The translations under genes were made by a program, and so were the position numbers. DNA of 64,000 nt from Leeia oryzae DSM 17879. GTDB lineage: Bacteria; Pseudomonadota; Gammaproteobacteria; Burkholderiales; Leeiaceae. The stretch is from assembly GCF_000376945.1 (NCBI RefSeq), contig NZ_AQXU01000025.1, forward strand, positions 434,001 through 498,000, written 5' to 3'. Positions 45,336 through 54,886 of the stretch are shown one piece after another (position 1 is the stretch's first letter; each line of letters opens with the position of its first letter). A model generated the notes under the pieces. The model was not told where the DNA came from. It worked only from the letters and a program-made list of their open reading frames with translations, and did not search any database.

Positions 45336-46343
45336 ATGTCTGTCAAACCCGAACTGGTCTGCCCGGCCGGTAGCCTGCCGGCCCTGAAACAAGCCATTGA
45401 TCATGGGGCGGATGCGGTTTACATGGGGCTGAAAGATGCCACCAATGCCCGTAATTTTGCTGGTCTGAACTTTGATGTGCAGTCTGCCAAGGAAGGCATC
45501 CGCTATGCGCATGCCAAGGGCCGCAAGGTGCTGATGGCGATCAATACCTATGCCCAGGCGGGCGAAGAGAAAACCTGGCAGCGCGCTGTGGATACCGCCG
45601 CCAGCTGGGGGGTGGATGCGGTCATCATGGCGGATATGGGCTTGCTGGATTATGCCGCCAGAACTCACCCGGGTCTGCGCCGGCATTTGTCGGTACAGGG
45701 GTCTGCCACCAATTACGAAGCCATCAATTTTGCCCGTGACGCCTTTGGTATCGAACGTGCCGTTTTGCCGCGGGTGCTGACCATCCCCCAGGTGGAGCAC
45801 GTTATCCAGAATACCAAGGTGGAAATCGAAGTATTCGGGTTTGGCAGTCTGTGCGTGATGGTGGAAGGCCGCTGCCTGCTATCGTCTTACGCTACCGGTG
45901 AATCCCCCAATACCGCCGGCGTATGCTCCCCTGCCAAAGCCGTGCGCTGGCAACCGGGGCCAGACGGACTGGATGCGCGCTTGAGCGGCATTCTGATCGA
46001 CCGCTACGCCCCGGATGAAAATGCCGGTTATCCGACCCTGTGCAAGGGCCGCTTTAACGTCAACGACGAAACCTATTACGCGCTGGAAGAACCCACCAGC
46101 CTGAACGTGATGTCGGTACTGCCGGACCTGCTGCGCATTGGCGTCTCTGCCATCAAGGTGGAAGGCCGCCAACGCAGCCCGGCCTACGTGGCCGAAGTCA
46201 CCAAGACCCTGCGGGCGGCCATCGACAGCGCCGTGACCGAAGGCAGCCGCTTCCATGTCAAGGCACCGTGGCAACAGGCACTGGGCAAATTGTCCGAAGG
46301 CCAGCAACAGACACTGGGCGCGTATAGCCGCCCCTGGAAATAA
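45336..46343 (+). CDS. ubiU: Anaerobic ubiquinone hydroxylation protein UbiU (U32 family)
   Basis: A 335-aa U32-family protein. All four cysteines of the UbiU iron-sulphur site are visible: GSLCVMVEGRC, AGVCSPAK and TLCKGR. Blocks GLKDATNARNFAGLNF, INTYAQ and EGRQRSPAYVAEV match E. coli UbiU. UbiU and UbiV form an oxygen-independent hydroxylase. The ATG at 45336 follows GGAG; ATG 45312 is an alternative eight codons upstream. Confidence 0.94.
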   Translation: MSVKPELVCPAGSLPALKQAIDHGADAVYMGLKDATNARNFAGLNFDVQSAKEGIRYAHAKGRKVLMAINTYAQAGEEKTWQRAVDTAASWGVDAVIMADMGLLDYAARTHPGLRRHLSVQGSATNYEAINFARDAFGIERAVLPRVLTIPQVEHVIQNTKVEIEVFGFGSLCVMVEGRCLLSSYATGESPNTAGVCSPAKAVRWQPGPDGLDARLSGILIDRYAPDENAGYPTLCKGRFNVNDETYYALEEPTSLNVMSVLPDLLRIGVSAIKVEGRQRSPAYVAEVTKTLRAAIDSAVTEGSRFHVKAPWQQALGKLSEGQQQTLGAYSRPWK

Positions 46344-46352
46344 GGTGTACCG

Positions 46353-47273
46353 ATGATGAAACTCTCCCTAGGGCCACTGCAGTATTTCTGGCCACGTCAG
46401 GATGTCCTGTCTTTTTATGCCGAGATGGCCCAGTCCCCGGTGGATACCATTTACCTGGGCGAAGTGGTGTGCAGCCGCCGCCAGCAGATGCGCAGCGCAG
46501 ACTGGCTGTCGCTGGCCGCTGATCTGCGCGCCGCCGGCAAGCAGGTGGTGTTATCCTGCCAGGCGCTGCTGGAATCCGAAAGCGACCTGAAAGCCTTGCG
46601 CAAATTCTGTGACCAGACCGACTTCATGGTCGAAGTCAACGACATGGGGGCACTGGGGCTGGTGGCCAACAAGTTGCCGTTTGTGGCCGGCCCGCACCTG
46701 AACCTGTACAACCTCGGCTCGCTCTCGTATGTGGCCAGCCAGGGCGCCAGGCGCTGGGTACCGCCGGTCGAAATGACCAAGGCCCGCTTGTCGGTCTTGC
46801 TGCCCTCGTTGCCGGACGGGCTGGAAACCGAACTGTTTGCCTACGGACGGCTGCCGCTGGCGTTTTCCGCCCGCTGTTTTACCGCGCGTCATTACAACCT
46901 GAAAAAAGACGATTGCCAGTTCCGCTGCCTGGAGCATCCGGACGGCATGCAGCTGGATACCCGCGACGATCAGGCCTTTCTGTGCATGAACGGCATTCAG
47001 ACGCAGTCCGCCGCCAGCCACCAGCTGCTGGGGACGATGCCGGAACTGGACGTGATGAACGTGCACTATCTGCGCATCAGCCCGCAATCGCAGCACACCG
47101 CCCGCATCATTGACCTGTACCAGCAAGCGCTGAACGGCGGCCCGCACACAGCGGCGCTGGACGAACTGGACCGCCTGGCACCAAGCGGCCTGTGCGACGG
47201 TTACTGGTACGGACAGCCGGGCATTCAACAGGTTGCAGGTCAAGCCCACAAGGAGACACATCATGTCGGATAA
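46353..47273 (+). CDS. ubiV: Anaerobic ubiquinone hydroxylation protein UbiV (U32 family)
   Basis: A 306-aa partner of UbiU. The four cluster cysteines appear in EVVCSRR and in [41 protein letters not shown] is the usual UbiV start. It has an AAGGTG Shine-Dalgarno 5 nt before the ATG and overlaps ubiT by 11 nt. Confidence 0.94.
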   Translation: MMKLSLGPLQYFWPRQDVLSFYAEMAQSPVDTIYLGEVVCSRRQQMRSADWLSLAADLRAAGKQVVLSCQALLESESDLKALRKFCDQTDFMVEVNDMGALGLVANKLPFVAGPHLNLYNLGSLSYVASQGARRWVPPVEMTKARLSVLLPSLPDGLETELFAYGRLPLAFSARCFTARHYNLKKDDCQFRCLEHPDGMQLDTRDDQAFLCMNGIQTQSAASHQLLGTMPELDVMNVHYLRISPQSQHTARIIDLYQQALNGGPHTAALDELDRLAPSGLCDGYWYGQPGIQQVAGQAHKETHHVG

Positions 47274-47691
47274 CACCACCCGCCGTTTGACGGCGCCGCT
47301 ACGTCAGCTGATCCGCCTGCTGCCCAAACGTCCGCCATCGGACGCCATGGTGGCTGCGCTGAACCTGGCCCGCCTGGGCGGCAAACTGAACCAGGACTGG
47401 ACGTTTCTGACCGGCAAGCATGTGTGCGTACATATATCTGATCTGAACCTGACCACGCATCTGGGCTGGAACGGCAAGCGCTTTGTGACCTGCCCGACCC
47501 GCGAAGCGGGTGATGTGACATTTACCGCCACCACGGCAGACTACCTGAAGCTGCTGCGCCGCGAAGAAGACCCGGATACGCTGTTCTTCCAGCGGCGGTT
47601 GCAGATCGAAGGCGATACCGAGCTGGGGCTGACCCTGAAAAACATGCTCGACAGCATCGAACTGCCGGGCTGGCTGGTGCATCACGCCTGA
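47263..47691 (+). CDS. ubiT: Anaerobic ubiquinone biosynthesis accessory protein UbiT (SCP2 domain)
   Basis: A 142-aa SCP2-type lipid-binding protein that completes the ubiUVT module. The SCP2 core [18 protein letters not shown] and [21 protein letters not shown] are visible. The start at 47263 has an AAGGAGA Shine-Dalgarno within ubiV; an ORF extension to 47233 is not needed. Confidence 0.92.
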   Translation: MSDNTTRRLTAPLRQLIRLLPKRPPSDAMVAALNLARLGGKLNQDWTFLTGKHVCVHISDLNLTTHLGWNGKRFVTCPTREAGDVTFTATTADYLKLLRREEDPDTLFFQRRLQIEGDTELGLTLKNMLDSIELPGWLVHHA

Positions 47692-47738
47692 CCGTCATCA
47701 GCGGATGAGGGTGGCGATATGCCCACCCGCATCCGGCT

Positions 47739-48083
47739 TCATTTCCAGCTACCCGCCACAATCACCGCCATGCCGGCCAATGCCATCGAAGCACCGATCC
47801 AGTCCGTCGCCGTCAGCGTTACCCCGTCCACATACCGCAACCACAGCAACGCCGTCGCCACATAAACACCACCGTAGGCAGCATACACGCGCCCGCTGGC
47901 CGCAGGGTGCAGGCTTAGCAGCCAGACAAACGCCACCAGACTCAGCGCAGCGGGCAACAGCAGCCATAGCGGTCCGTTCTTTTTCAGCCAGAGCCACGGC
48001 AGATAACAACCGGTGATTTCGGCCAGCGCCGTCAATACAAACAGGAATAAGGTTTTCAGTAACAAGAGAGGCCGCCTGTCCAT
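47739..48083 (-). CDS. YnfA-family membrane protein
   Basis: A 114-aa protein with four membrane segments and the family blocks [37 protein letters not shown] and [16 protein letters not shown]. YnfA is related to small multidrug-resistance-type transporters. The ATG at 48083 was chosen because the family begins just there; the upstream extension is Pro/Thr-rich and not family-like. No strong Shine-Dalgarno is visible. Confidence 0.9.
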   Translation of the reverse strand: MDRRPLLLLKTLFLFVLTALAEITGCYLPWLWLKKNGPLWLLLPAALSLVAFVWLLSLHPAASGRVYAAYGGVYVATALLWLRYVDGVTLTATDWIGASMALAGMAVIVAGSWK

Positions 48084-48255
48084 CCGTGCTGTCAGGGTAT
48101 ATGTGGTGCCCGTACAGAGACGGTCCCCACGCGATGTCACCCAGCATAGCCGGCCTGGTGGCATCGGGCAAGGCGCGGGTGGCGTCTGAATCGCAAGGGC
48201 TGTGGATGGACCTGCAGCACTACTTTGCCCAGTGCGAAGCAAGCAGGGCGAGCCG

Positions 48256-48648
48256 CTACTTGCCTGGCAGATAGCGGGTCAGGCAGGTAACCGCTTCGTC
48301 TTCATGCTCAAAGACAAACAGGGGGTATGGCGGGGCATCAATGGTCAGATGCGTATTGAGCAGCTTGCGTACATACCAGCTGTCGGTGACATAGGCGACT
48401 GCCAGCGTCAGCTGGCAGTAGTCGGGCGAGCGCAACGCTGCCGGCAATGTGCCGTCCATCACCGGGCGGCCGTTTATCCGCACCAGTACGGGCGTTGGAG
48501 ACGGACACAGGGCTTTTCGTCGCTGCACGATCTCCATCAGCGCCGCACCGGACAACAACGGGTTCTTGCCATAGTCCACGCAGACAATGCCATCGTCCCG
48601 CAACGTGATGGCAACTGGCGATGCAGCAGTGGATAGCTTGAGGGACAT
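48256..48648 (-). CDS. STAS/SpoIIAA-like small protein of unknown function
   Basis: A 130-aa ORF. The sequence [36 protein letters not shown] followed by [13 protein letters not shown] and [15 protein letters not shown] has the alternating strand/helix look of STAS/SpoIIAA-like domains. The start at 48648 is inferred from the domain; no good Shine-Dalgarno was seen, and ATG 48705 is possible. Function unknown. Confidence 0.6.
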   Translation of the reverse strand: MSLKLSTAASPVAITLRDDGIVCVDYGKNPLLSGAALMEIVQRRKALCPSPTPVLVRINGRPVMDGTLPAALRSPDYCQLTLAVAYVTDSWYVRKLLNTHLTIDAPPYPLFVFEHEDEAVTCLTRYLPGK

Positions 48649-48774
48649 GGGCGGACACAACAAAAGACGGGGGATGCATGAATCATAGCATTTTGCAGCC
48701 CCCATACCGTGCCAGACCTGGTGGCTTAGCGAAAATTTACATTTTTGCCAAAACCGACAATGCCTGGCCCATGC

Positions 48775-49335
48775 TTACTTGCCGGGGCGACCGGTCTTGA
48801 TGCGTTCGACCCGTGACAAGACCTTGAGCAACTCGGCGTCATTCATGGCATTCAGCACCGCCAGCCCTGCGCGCAGCACTTCACTCTTTTTCACTTCATG
48901 ACCCGCAGCCAGTGCGCGCTGCTTGAGCGCCCCGATCAAGGCGTAGTCGGCTTCTGGAAAGGTAAAACTGTCGCGGACCGGCTTGGCTTTTTTGGCCGCC
49001 TGCTTGCGCGTTTTAGGAGCTTTTTCTTCCGTGACCGTCACGGCTGGCAGGGCTTTGGCCTCAACGACAGCCGGTTTGGCAACAGCTACCGCAGGCGTAG
49101 CAGCCTTGGCCACTGGTGTACTGGCCGGTTTAGGCGCAGAAACGGTTGCCGGTTTTACAACCACAGGCGGCTTGCTGGCAGTTGGCTTGGCGGCTGCGAC
49201 GGGTTTGGCTGCAGACGCGGCGGGCTTGCTTTGGGTGGCGGCCGGTTTGGCAGTCGCCGGTTTGGTGCTGGTTGCCGGGGCGGTTTTCTTGACGGGGGTT
49301 GCCTGGGTAGGCGTTACCGGTTTTTTTGCAGTCAT
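48775..49335 (-). CDS. Lys/Ala/Pro-rich protein with putative ribbon-helix-helix domain
   Basis: A 186-aa protein in two parts. Residues about 1-115 are low-complexity, rich in Ala, Lys, Pro, Thr and Val, in the style of histone H1-like tails. Residues about 118-186 form a small domain, FTFPEADYALIGALKQRALAAGHE then KKSEVLRAGLAVLNAM, resembling a ribbon-helix-helix fold (strand, then two helices). AAGGA precedes the start. It may bind DNA in chromatin-like fashion or repress its own gene: a perfect palindrome sits 31 nt upstream of its ATG. Confidence 0.8.
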   Translation of the reverse strand: MTAKKPVTPTQATPVKKTAPATSTKPATAKPAATQSKPAASAAKPVAAAKPTASKPPVVVKPATVSAPKPASTPVAKAATPAVAVAKPAVVEAKALPAVTVTEEKAPKTRKQAAKKAKPVRDSFTFPEADYALIGALKQRALAAGHEVKKSEVLRAGLAVLNAMNDAELLKVLSRVERIKTGRPGK

Positions 49336-49365
49336 GTGTTTGTCCTTTTGTGCATTTACCTACCC

Positions 49366-49401
49366 TAACAATCTAAACGATTTATACCGTTTAGATTGTT
49401 A
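49366..49401 (-). promoter_or_regulatory. Perfect palindrome around a -10 hexamer: candidate operator
   Basis: 14-nt arms TAACAATCTAAACG and its reverse complement (49366-49379, 49388-49401) flank an 8-nt centre that reads GTATAAAT on the minus strand, a -10-like TATAAA. It is 31-66 nt upstream of the Lys/Ala/Pro-rich gene. A repressor bound here would block the promoter. No T-run follows, so it is unlikely to be a terminator. Confidence 0.6.
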
Positions 49402-49406
49402 ACTTT

Positions 49407-50033
49407 TTATGCAAAAAAACAGCCAGTAAAAAACTGGCTGTTTTGGTGGCGGCTGACAAACCGGAAGTGACGGGATCTGAACCCGTAATAGCACTTGGGA
49501 CACATGGAGCGGTAGCGCGAGTTATCGCCGATTTCCAGCTGGGCGCCGCTGGTTTCCCGCACGCCCTGCGCATTGATGCGGCCGTTCATGGTGGCTTTCT
49601 TGCCGCACAGACAGATGGTTTTCATTTCTTCCAGGTCGTCGGCCAATGCCAGCAGGTACGCAGCGCCGGCAAACGGTTCTCCCAGAAAATCGGTACGCAG
49701 GCCATAGCAGATCACCGGCATGCCCAAGCGGTGGGCCACCTGATGCAATTGCCGTACCTGATCTGGCGTCAGGAACTGCGCTTCATCGAGCAACACACAA
49801 TCCGCCCGTACATCTTGTAACGAGCGGACAAAATCGGTGTGGGCATCAAACACCTCGGCCTGACGCGACACCCCAAGCCGCGATGCAATTACGCCCACAC
49901 CGTTGCGGTCATCCACGGCGGCCGTGAACAGGCGTACCGACATGTCACGCTCTTCATAGTTGTGCGCTACCTGCAGTAGCACGGTCGATTTGCCGGCATT
50001 CATGGCCGAATACCGGAAGTAGAGTTTTGCCAT
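49407..50033 (-). CDS. tdk: Thymidine kinase
   Basis: A 208-aa zinc-containing kinase phosphorylating thymidine. The P-loop is AMNAGKST, the Walker-B-like LLDEAQFL and CYGLRTDF follow, and zinc ligands are in CLCGKK and CPKCYYG. The last dozen residues are encoded within the terminator at 49413-49444. It is unlinked to the deo operon, with which it competes for thymidine. Confidence 0.95.
   Translation of the reverse strand: MAKLYFRYSAMNAGKSTVLLQVAHNYEERDMSVRLFTAAVDDRNGVGVIASRLGVSRQAEVFDAHTDFVRSLQDVRADCVLLDEAQFLTPDQVRQLHQVAHRLGMPVICYGLRTDFLGEPFAGAAYLLALADDLEEMKTICLCGKKATMNGRINAQGVRETSGAQLEIGDNSRYRSMCPKCYYGFRSRHFRFVSRHQNSQFFTGCFFA
49413..49444 (-). terminator. Intrinsic terminator within the tdk 3' end
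   Basis: 12-bp stem AAAACAGCCAGT / ACTGGCTGTTTT (49416-49427, 49433-49444) with a 5-nt loop, followed by a seven-U tract on the minus strand. It overlaps the last 38 nt of tdk. Confidence 0.9.
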
Positions 50034-50150
50034 CTTGCTGCCTGCCTCGCCAGACCCGCACCGGGTGTATCGTTATCGGGGCCGTATTTTACCCGATATC
50101 CGACGGCCAGATGCAACCGCGGTACGGCAGCGACCGGGCATGGCGTCACC

Positions 50151-50573
50151 TCATGCCGGCAAGGGCGTGGCCAGCCGCCGGCGCAACCAGCGTATTGGGG
50201 CGCCCACCAGCGGTAGCTTTTGCAGCAGCTCTTCGGCCGCATCCCAGTAGTCGCGGTGTTCGGTGATCCGCCCGTCGTCCCCAAAGCGGAAATGCGTTGC
50301 GCCTTGCACCACGTATGCCTTGCCGCGCAGGCCAAAATGAAAGGTCCAGGTCACAAACGCCTGGCTGCCTTCCGCGAGCGTATCGTGTATCACAAAGCGT
50401 GGATTGTCTGTGGCCACAAACATGTGCGCGAAAATGGCGTGGATATGCGTCGTGCCGGTCACTTCATTGAACGGGTCCTTGAAGCGGGCATCGGGGGCAT
50501 ACCATGCAGTGAGCTGGTCGAGCGATTCAGGCGTCAGCCGGGTAAACCATTGCAGCAAAGCGTCCAGTGGCAT
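50151..50573 (-). CDS. SnoaL/NTF2-like protein
   Basis: A 140-aa protein of the NTF2/SnoaL fold: FTRLTPESLDQLTAWYAPDARFKDPFNEV, then THFRFGDDGRITEHRDYWDAAEEL. Such proteins are small hydrolases, isomerases or binding proteins; no catalytic assignment is made. It is the last gene of the eight-gene operon and starts at 50573 after AGGGAAAA. Confidence 0.82.
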   Translation of the reverse strand: MPLDALLQWFTRLTPESLDQLTAWYAPDARFKDPFNEVTGTTHIHAIFAHMFVATDNPRFVIHDTLAEGSQAFVTWTFHFGLRGKAYVVQGATHFRFGDDGRITEHRDYWDAAEELLQKLPLVGAPIRWLRRRLATPLPA

Positions 50574-50640
50574 GTTTTTCCCTGTGGGGTGGTGGATAGG
50601 CTGCATCGTGCATCCGCGCAGGCCGGGCTGGCCGCAAAGC

Positions 50641-51420
50641 CTAGCCCAGCAGCCGTGACAATAACGCAAACCGCCAGCGGTACGGAAGCAGTTGCAGCAC
50701 TTTGAGCACCCGGGTAAAGCGTCGCGGAAAGTGGATTTCAAACCGGCCGCGGCGGATACCCTGCCAGATTTCCCGGGCGGCCTGCTCTGGGGTTTGCAGC
50801 GCGGGCATGCTGAAATCGTTTTTGGCGGTCAGCCCGGTTTTGACAAACCCCGGATTCACCAGATACACCGCCAGACCTTTGCCGTGCAGATCCGTATAGA
50901 GAATTTCGGCCAGGTTGATCAGCGCCGCCTTGCTGGGGCCATATACCGTGGCATTGGGCAAGCCCATGTAACCGGCAACGCTGGCAATCAGCCCGATCCC
51001 GCCCTGCCCTTTGGCCAGCATGTCCGGCAGAACCGTCGCCAGGCCGGTGTACACGCTGGCGAGGTTGACCTGCAGGGTTTGCCAGGCCTGCTGCGGTGCG
51101 ACCTCCCAGCTGCGTTCGGGCCGGTAATCTGCCGCACAGAACACGATCAGGTCGATGCCGTCCCAGCGTGCCTTGATACTTGCATAAGCCGCCGTCCAGG
51201 CTTGCGGGTCCAGCACATCCAGCGGCATGACCCAGGCCTGCGGGTGGCCGGCTGCTACCGTCTCCAGTGCGGATTGCCGGCGGGCGGACAGGATCACCTG
51301 CGCGCCCTCCGCCAGGGCCTGTCTGGCCAGTGCCGCCCCGATGCCGCTGGAGGCTCCGACCAGCCAGACGCGCTTACCCTGCAATACAGGCAGTTCCGGA
51401 TTCAGGGCGGACCACATCAT
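50641..51420 (-). CDS. Short-chain dehydrogenase/reductase
   Basis: A 259-aa SDR with TGxxxGIG-like motif GASSGIGAALA, NVAG-region equivalent FCAAD and catalytic Ser in IASVAGYMG with YGPSK (Tyr-x-x-x-Lys). The ATG overlaps the DUF3833 stop codon (ATGA). It is probably a redox step in the operon's lipid pathway; substrate unknown. Confidence 0.88.
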   Translation of the reverse strand: MMWSALNPELPVLQGKRVWLVGASSGIGAALARQALAEGAQVILSARRQSALETVAAGHPQAWVMPLDVLDPQAWTAAYASIKARWDGIDLIVFCAADYRPERSWEVAPQQAWQTLQVNLASVYTGLATVLPDMLAKGQGGIGLIASVAGYMGLPNATVYGPSKAALINLAEILYTDLHGKGLAVYLVNPGFVKTGLTAKNDFSMPALQTPEQAAREIWQGIRRGRFEIHFPRRFTRVLKVLQLLPYRWRFALLSRLLG

Positions 51421-51941
51421 GGCCCCCTTTTGCGGAAGAACAGCGTCACCTGCCCCAGCTCGATGCCAAACTTGCGCATGCTGGCCCGGTTGAGCATGCT
51501 GTCTTTGTCCATCAGGTACATCCAGTCGTCAAACTGTACTTCGTAGGTCTTGCCATCGACCGGCAGTAACAGGGTATAGCGCCAGTTGAGCGCATTGCCG
51601 GCCACCTCACCGACGGCCTCGCCTAGCACATCGGCCGCCGTGCCCCGCCACTTGCCGTCACCGGCGGGTGTCAGGGTCCAGACCCGCTGCTGCTTGCTGC
51701 CGTCGTCATAGCTAAAGCGCTCGTCCAGTACCAGCTGGTTGTCCTTGCGGGTACCGGTAATCACCACATGAAAGCGTTTGGACACCTCGCCGCCGCGCTT
51801 CTGGAACATGCCCCAGGCATCGGTGGTGCCTTCAAAAAACTGCAACAGGTCGAGCTTTGGTTCGGCCTGCCGGTATTGCTGCACATTGGGCCCGGCACAG
51901 GCACCCAGCAGTGTGCACAGGGCGAGTAACAGTTTTCTCAT
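51417..51941 (-). CDS. DUF3833 lipoprotein
   Basis: A 174-aa protein with a lipoprotein signal peptide; the lipobox is LLGAC, with Cys as the predicted lipidated residue. The mature part shows LLQFFEGTTDAWGMFQKRGGEVSKRFHV and FDDWMYLMDKDSMLNRASM, the DUF3833 signature. A GGAGGC Shine-Dalgarno precedes it. Members accompany cfa-type genes; function unknown. Confidence 0.88.
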   Translation of the reverse strand: MRKLLLALCTLLGACAGPNVQQYRQAEPKLDLLQFFEGTTDAWGMFQKRGGEVSKRFHVVITGTRKDNQLVLDERFSYDDGSKQQRVWTLTPAGDGKWRGTAADVLGEAVGEVAGNALNWRYTLLLPVDGKTYEVQFDDWMYLMDKDSMLNRASMRKFGIELGQVTLFFRKRGP

Positions 51942-53161
51942 GATAGTGCCTCCGGTTCGGAAATACGTCGTAACAACAGCAACGCGCCCAGCTTGCAGAC
52001 GCACGGAACAATGGCATACAGGATGCTGAGCGCCGCCAGTCCTTGCCCCAGGCCGGGTTGATACCCGAGCGCGCCCAGTAACGGCAGCGTCAGGCCGGCC
52101 AGGGCGAGCGCCAGTTTGCCCAGCAAGGTCCAGATCCCGTAAAAGGCCGCCGTCGGCTGGTTGGCCGGTATCGTTTGCGCCAGCAGCACCGGCGGCAAGA
52201 CCAGATCGGCCCCCAGCGCCAGCCCGGCGGCTACGCAGACCATTCCGTAACCCACCAGGTCACCAGCCCCCAGCCAGCTGGCGCCGCAAAACGCCAGCAA
52301 GGCCAGCAGCATGCCCAGCCGCCAGGTACACAAGGTACCCCAGCGCCGGGCCAGTGCGAGCCACAGCGGCAAACCGGCCATGGCGGCGGCAAAATAGCAG
52401 CCCAGAAACACGCCCGACCAGGCAGCACCCTGCAGGCGGTCGTCAATAAAGTACAGCGCCAGCGTGGCCGGAATGGCAACCGACAAGGCGTTGAGCAGAT
52501 ACGGCAGCAGCAGCCGGCGGAACCCGGGCAGCCGGAACGGTTGCCACCTGTCGGCAATGACGGTGCGGGAAGCTACCCGGCCCGGCGCATGCCGGATCAG
52601 CAACCACACGGCCGTGGCCAGCAAAACGCCAAAGAGGCTGCAATACCACACCAGCCCGGGGACCGGATTGGGCCGTGCCAGCAGCCAGACCGGCAGCAGG
52701 CTGGCCACCACCACGCCCACCAGCCCGGCCAGCTCTCGCCAGGCAGCCGCCCGTAACAAACCGGCCGGATCGGCCAGACTGGCCCCCCAGCCCAGATAGG
52801 CGATGTTGAGCATGCTGTGCGCGGTATACACCAGCGCCAGCATCACCCCCAGCCAGCCCACCAGCGCCGCACCACTCACCTGCGGCAACCATAGTCCGGC
52901 AAACGCCAGTACCATCAGCATGGCGGCCAGAACCAGCCAGCGGGTCAATCGTGTCTGCCGGTCAATCACCCGGCCCAGCCACGGGTCCTGGCAGGTATCC
53001 AGCAAGCGGGCCGCAAACAGCACCACCCCCGTCCCTTCCAGAGAGGCGCCCAGCTGGCTGGTGTAGTAATGGGGAATCTGCACGTAGACCGGCAACGCCA
53101 CCATGGCCAGCGGCAACCCCATCAACCCGTAAGCGGCATAGGCAGCCTTGCCGGTGTTCAT
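51938..53161 (-). CDS. MFS transporter
   Basis: A 407-aa membrane protein with about twelve hydrophobic segments. DTCQDPWLGRVIDR in the first cytoplasmic loop resembles sugar-cation-symporter (GPH)-type MFS members. It overlaps both flanking genes by 4 nt. Probably moves a lipid or lipid precursor; substrate unknown. Confidence 0.85.
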   Translation of the reverse strand: MNTGKAAYAAYGLMGLPLAMVALPVYVQIPHYYTSQLGASLEGTGVVLFAARLLDTCQDPWLGRVIDRQTRLTRWLVLAAMLMVLAFAGLWLPQVSGAALVGWLGVMLALVYTAHSMLNIAYLGWGASLADPAGLLRAAAWRELAGLVGVVVASLLPVWLLARPNPVPGLVWYCSLFGVLLATAVWLLIRHAPGRVASRTVIADRWQPFRLPGFRRLLLPYLLNALSVAIPATLALYFIDDRLQGAAWSGVFLGCYFAAAMAGLPLWLALARRWGTLCTWRLGMLLALLAFCGASWLGAGDLVGYGMVCVAAGLALGADLVLPPVLLAQTIPANQPTAAFYGIWTLLGKLALALAGLTLPLLGALGYQPGLGQGLAALSILYAIVPCVCKLGALLLLRRISEPEALS

Positions 53162-53706
53162 GGTCCTTGGCCCAGCAGCTGCGCACGAAGCCGGCTGTCT
53201 TTGGTGCGTTCATCCAGCCAGATGGCAAAAAAGGCATTGGCAAATGTCGGGTCGCGAATCTCGGCCAGCACCTGTTGCCGGCTGTAAAAACGGCATCCGA
53301 TGCCAGGCAGGTACATGCCGATCAGCTGGTCTCCGGCTTCTACATCAATAAACGCGCGCTGCATCTCTTCCTCCCAGCGCTTGAGCTGTTCAGGCGAGTA
53401 GCGGTTGGCAGACAGTCGGCGGATTTCCGCCAGGCTGGTATCCACAAACCGGCTGCGAGAAATACTGCGGTGGTAGGTCAGTTCCAGTGCGAATGGCTTG
53501 TCGGGGGCAAACGGTTTCTGCTCGCTCCATAGCCTGGCGGTGTAGATGCGAAACCCCAGCCAGCTCAGCTCGCCCGATCCGACCAGTGTGGCCGCTGGCA
53601 AATCCGTTCGCCAGCTGTTGGCGGCGGCCGGCATTAGTGACAGGCCGCACAGCAACAGTAGCCACCAGAGCGGATTACGCCTTTTGCAACAAGAACTGGA
53701 CGACAT
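53158..53706 (-). CDS. Chalcone isomerase-like protein (Chalcone_3 type)
   Basis: A 182-aa protein with a signal-like hydrophobic segment (residues 10-30, ending AAANS). The domain GSGELSWLGFRIYTARLWSE, LELTYHRSISRSRFVDTS and RDPTFANAFFAIWLDERTKDS matches the chalcone isomerase-like family. It overlaps the cfa 3' end by 32 nt and the MFS gene by 4 nt. A catalytic role is not established for bacterial members. Confidence 0.8.
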   Translation of the reverse strand: MSSSSCCKRRNPLWWLLLLCGLSLMPAAANSWRTDLPAATLVGSGELSWLGFRIYTARLWSEQKPFAPDKPFALELTYHRSISRSRFVDTSLAEIRRLSANRYSPEQLKRWEEEMQRAFIDVEAGDQLIGMYLPGIGCRFYSRQQVLAEIRDPTFANAFFAIWLDERTKDSRLRAQLLGQGP

Positions 53707-54886
53707 CGGTTCTGCCCTCGTCAAAACCAGCCTCGCAATAGCACAGGTACAAACGCCAGATGCGCATGAAGCGTTCGTCAAAACCCTGCTGCCGGATGAT
53801 CTCCTGATGCTGCTCAAACCCGTCGCGCCAGCGGCGCAGCGTCTCGGCGTAATCCGTCCCGAAATGAAGCTGGCTGTGGACGTTCAGGCCGTGCCGGCCG
53901 GCTTCGGTCTTAAACCGTAGCGGGGTCGGCAACATGCCCCCGGGGAAGATGTATTGCTGGATGAAGTCGGTACTGCTGCGATAGCGTTCAAAGCAGGCTT
54001 CGGCAATGGTGATGCTCTGGACCATGGCTTTGCCGCCCGGTTTCAAGCGGTCATGCAGTGTCTGGAAATATACCGGCCAGAATCGCTCACCGACGGCCTC
54101 GAACATCTCGATCGAGACGATGGCATCATACTGGCCGGCGATGTCGCGGTAATCGCAGATTTCCAGCCGCACCAGCGATTGCAACTGCGCCTCCGCCACG
54201 CGTTGCCAGGCAACGACAAGCTGTGACGGAGAGATGGTAACCCCGTGCACATGGATGCCTTGCCGGGCAGCATGCAGGGCAAAGCCACCCCAGCCGCAGC
54301 CGATTTCCAGCACCCGGTCGCCCGCCTTCAGTCCCAGTGCATCGATCATGTGCTGGTACTTGGCCTCTTGCGCCTGTTGCAGGCTCTGGCGGTAATCGCC
54401 ATTAAACAGCGCGCTGGAGTACGTCCAGCTGGGGTCCAGCCACAGTTGGTAAAAATCGTTGCCGATATCGTAATGCGCATGAATATTGCGACGACTGCCT
54501 TGCCGGGTATTCGGGCGCAGCAGGTGCTTGAGCCGGTACCACAGGGTGGATAGTTTGCCGCCAAAAATCATCCGGTCCAGTACGTGCTGGTTGCGTAGCG
54601 CCAGCCGCAGCACCGCAGTGAGGTCCGGGCTATCCAGCCAGCCCGCGGCGTAACTCTCGGCCAGACCAATATCCCCTGCTTTCATCAGCCGGCTGCACGC
54701 CCGCCAGTCATGAATGCGGAGCACCGCGCTCGGCGGCTCCCGCAGATCGCCAAACATCAGGTATTCCCCCTGCGGGGTCACCAGCTGGAGGTGGCCGCAT
54801 TGCAGGCGGGATAACAGATTGAGGAATAATCTTGCCGCAGCGGGCAGTTGTCGCGGTATCGCAGACAGGGTTTGAGAGTGGCTCAC
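53675..54886 (-). CDS. cfa: Cyclopropane-fatty-acyl-phospholipid synthase family methyltransferase
   Basis: A 403-aa SAM-dependent enzyme acting on unsaturated acyl chains of phospholipids. SAM motif VLEIGCGWGGFALHAA; N-terminal NIHAHYDIGNDFYQLWLD, YSSALF and EAKYQHMIDALGL are CFA signatures. Its neighbours (FAD oxidoreductase and DUF1365) suggest that this member may make a modified, not plain cyclopropane, fatty acid. Confidence 0.92.
   Translation of the reverse strand: MSHSQTLSAIPRQLPAAARLFLNLLSRLQCGHLQLVTPQGEYLMFGDLREPPSAVLRIHDWRACSRLMKAGDIGLAESYAAGWLDSPDLTAVLRLALRNQHVLDRMIFGGKLSTLWYRLKHLLRPNTRQGSRRNIHAHYDIGNDFYQLWLDPSWTYSSALFNGDYRQSLQQAQEAKYQHMIDALGLKAGDRVLEIGCGWGGFALHAARQGIHVHGVTISPSQLVVAWQRVAEAQLQSLVRLEICDYRDIAGQYDAIVSIEMFEAVGERFWPVYFQTLHDRLKPGGKAMVQSITIAEACFERYRSSTDFIQQYIFPGGMLPTPLRFKTEAGRHGLNVHSQLHFGTDYAETLRRWRDGFEQHQEIIRQQGFDERFMRIWRLYLCYCEAGFDEGRTDVVQFLLQKA

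Noticed and set aside
49440-49490. tRNA-like string GACGGGATCTGAACCCGTA
   Set aside because: It resembles a T-arm by chance but there is no acceptor or anticodon stem, and it lies within tdk.
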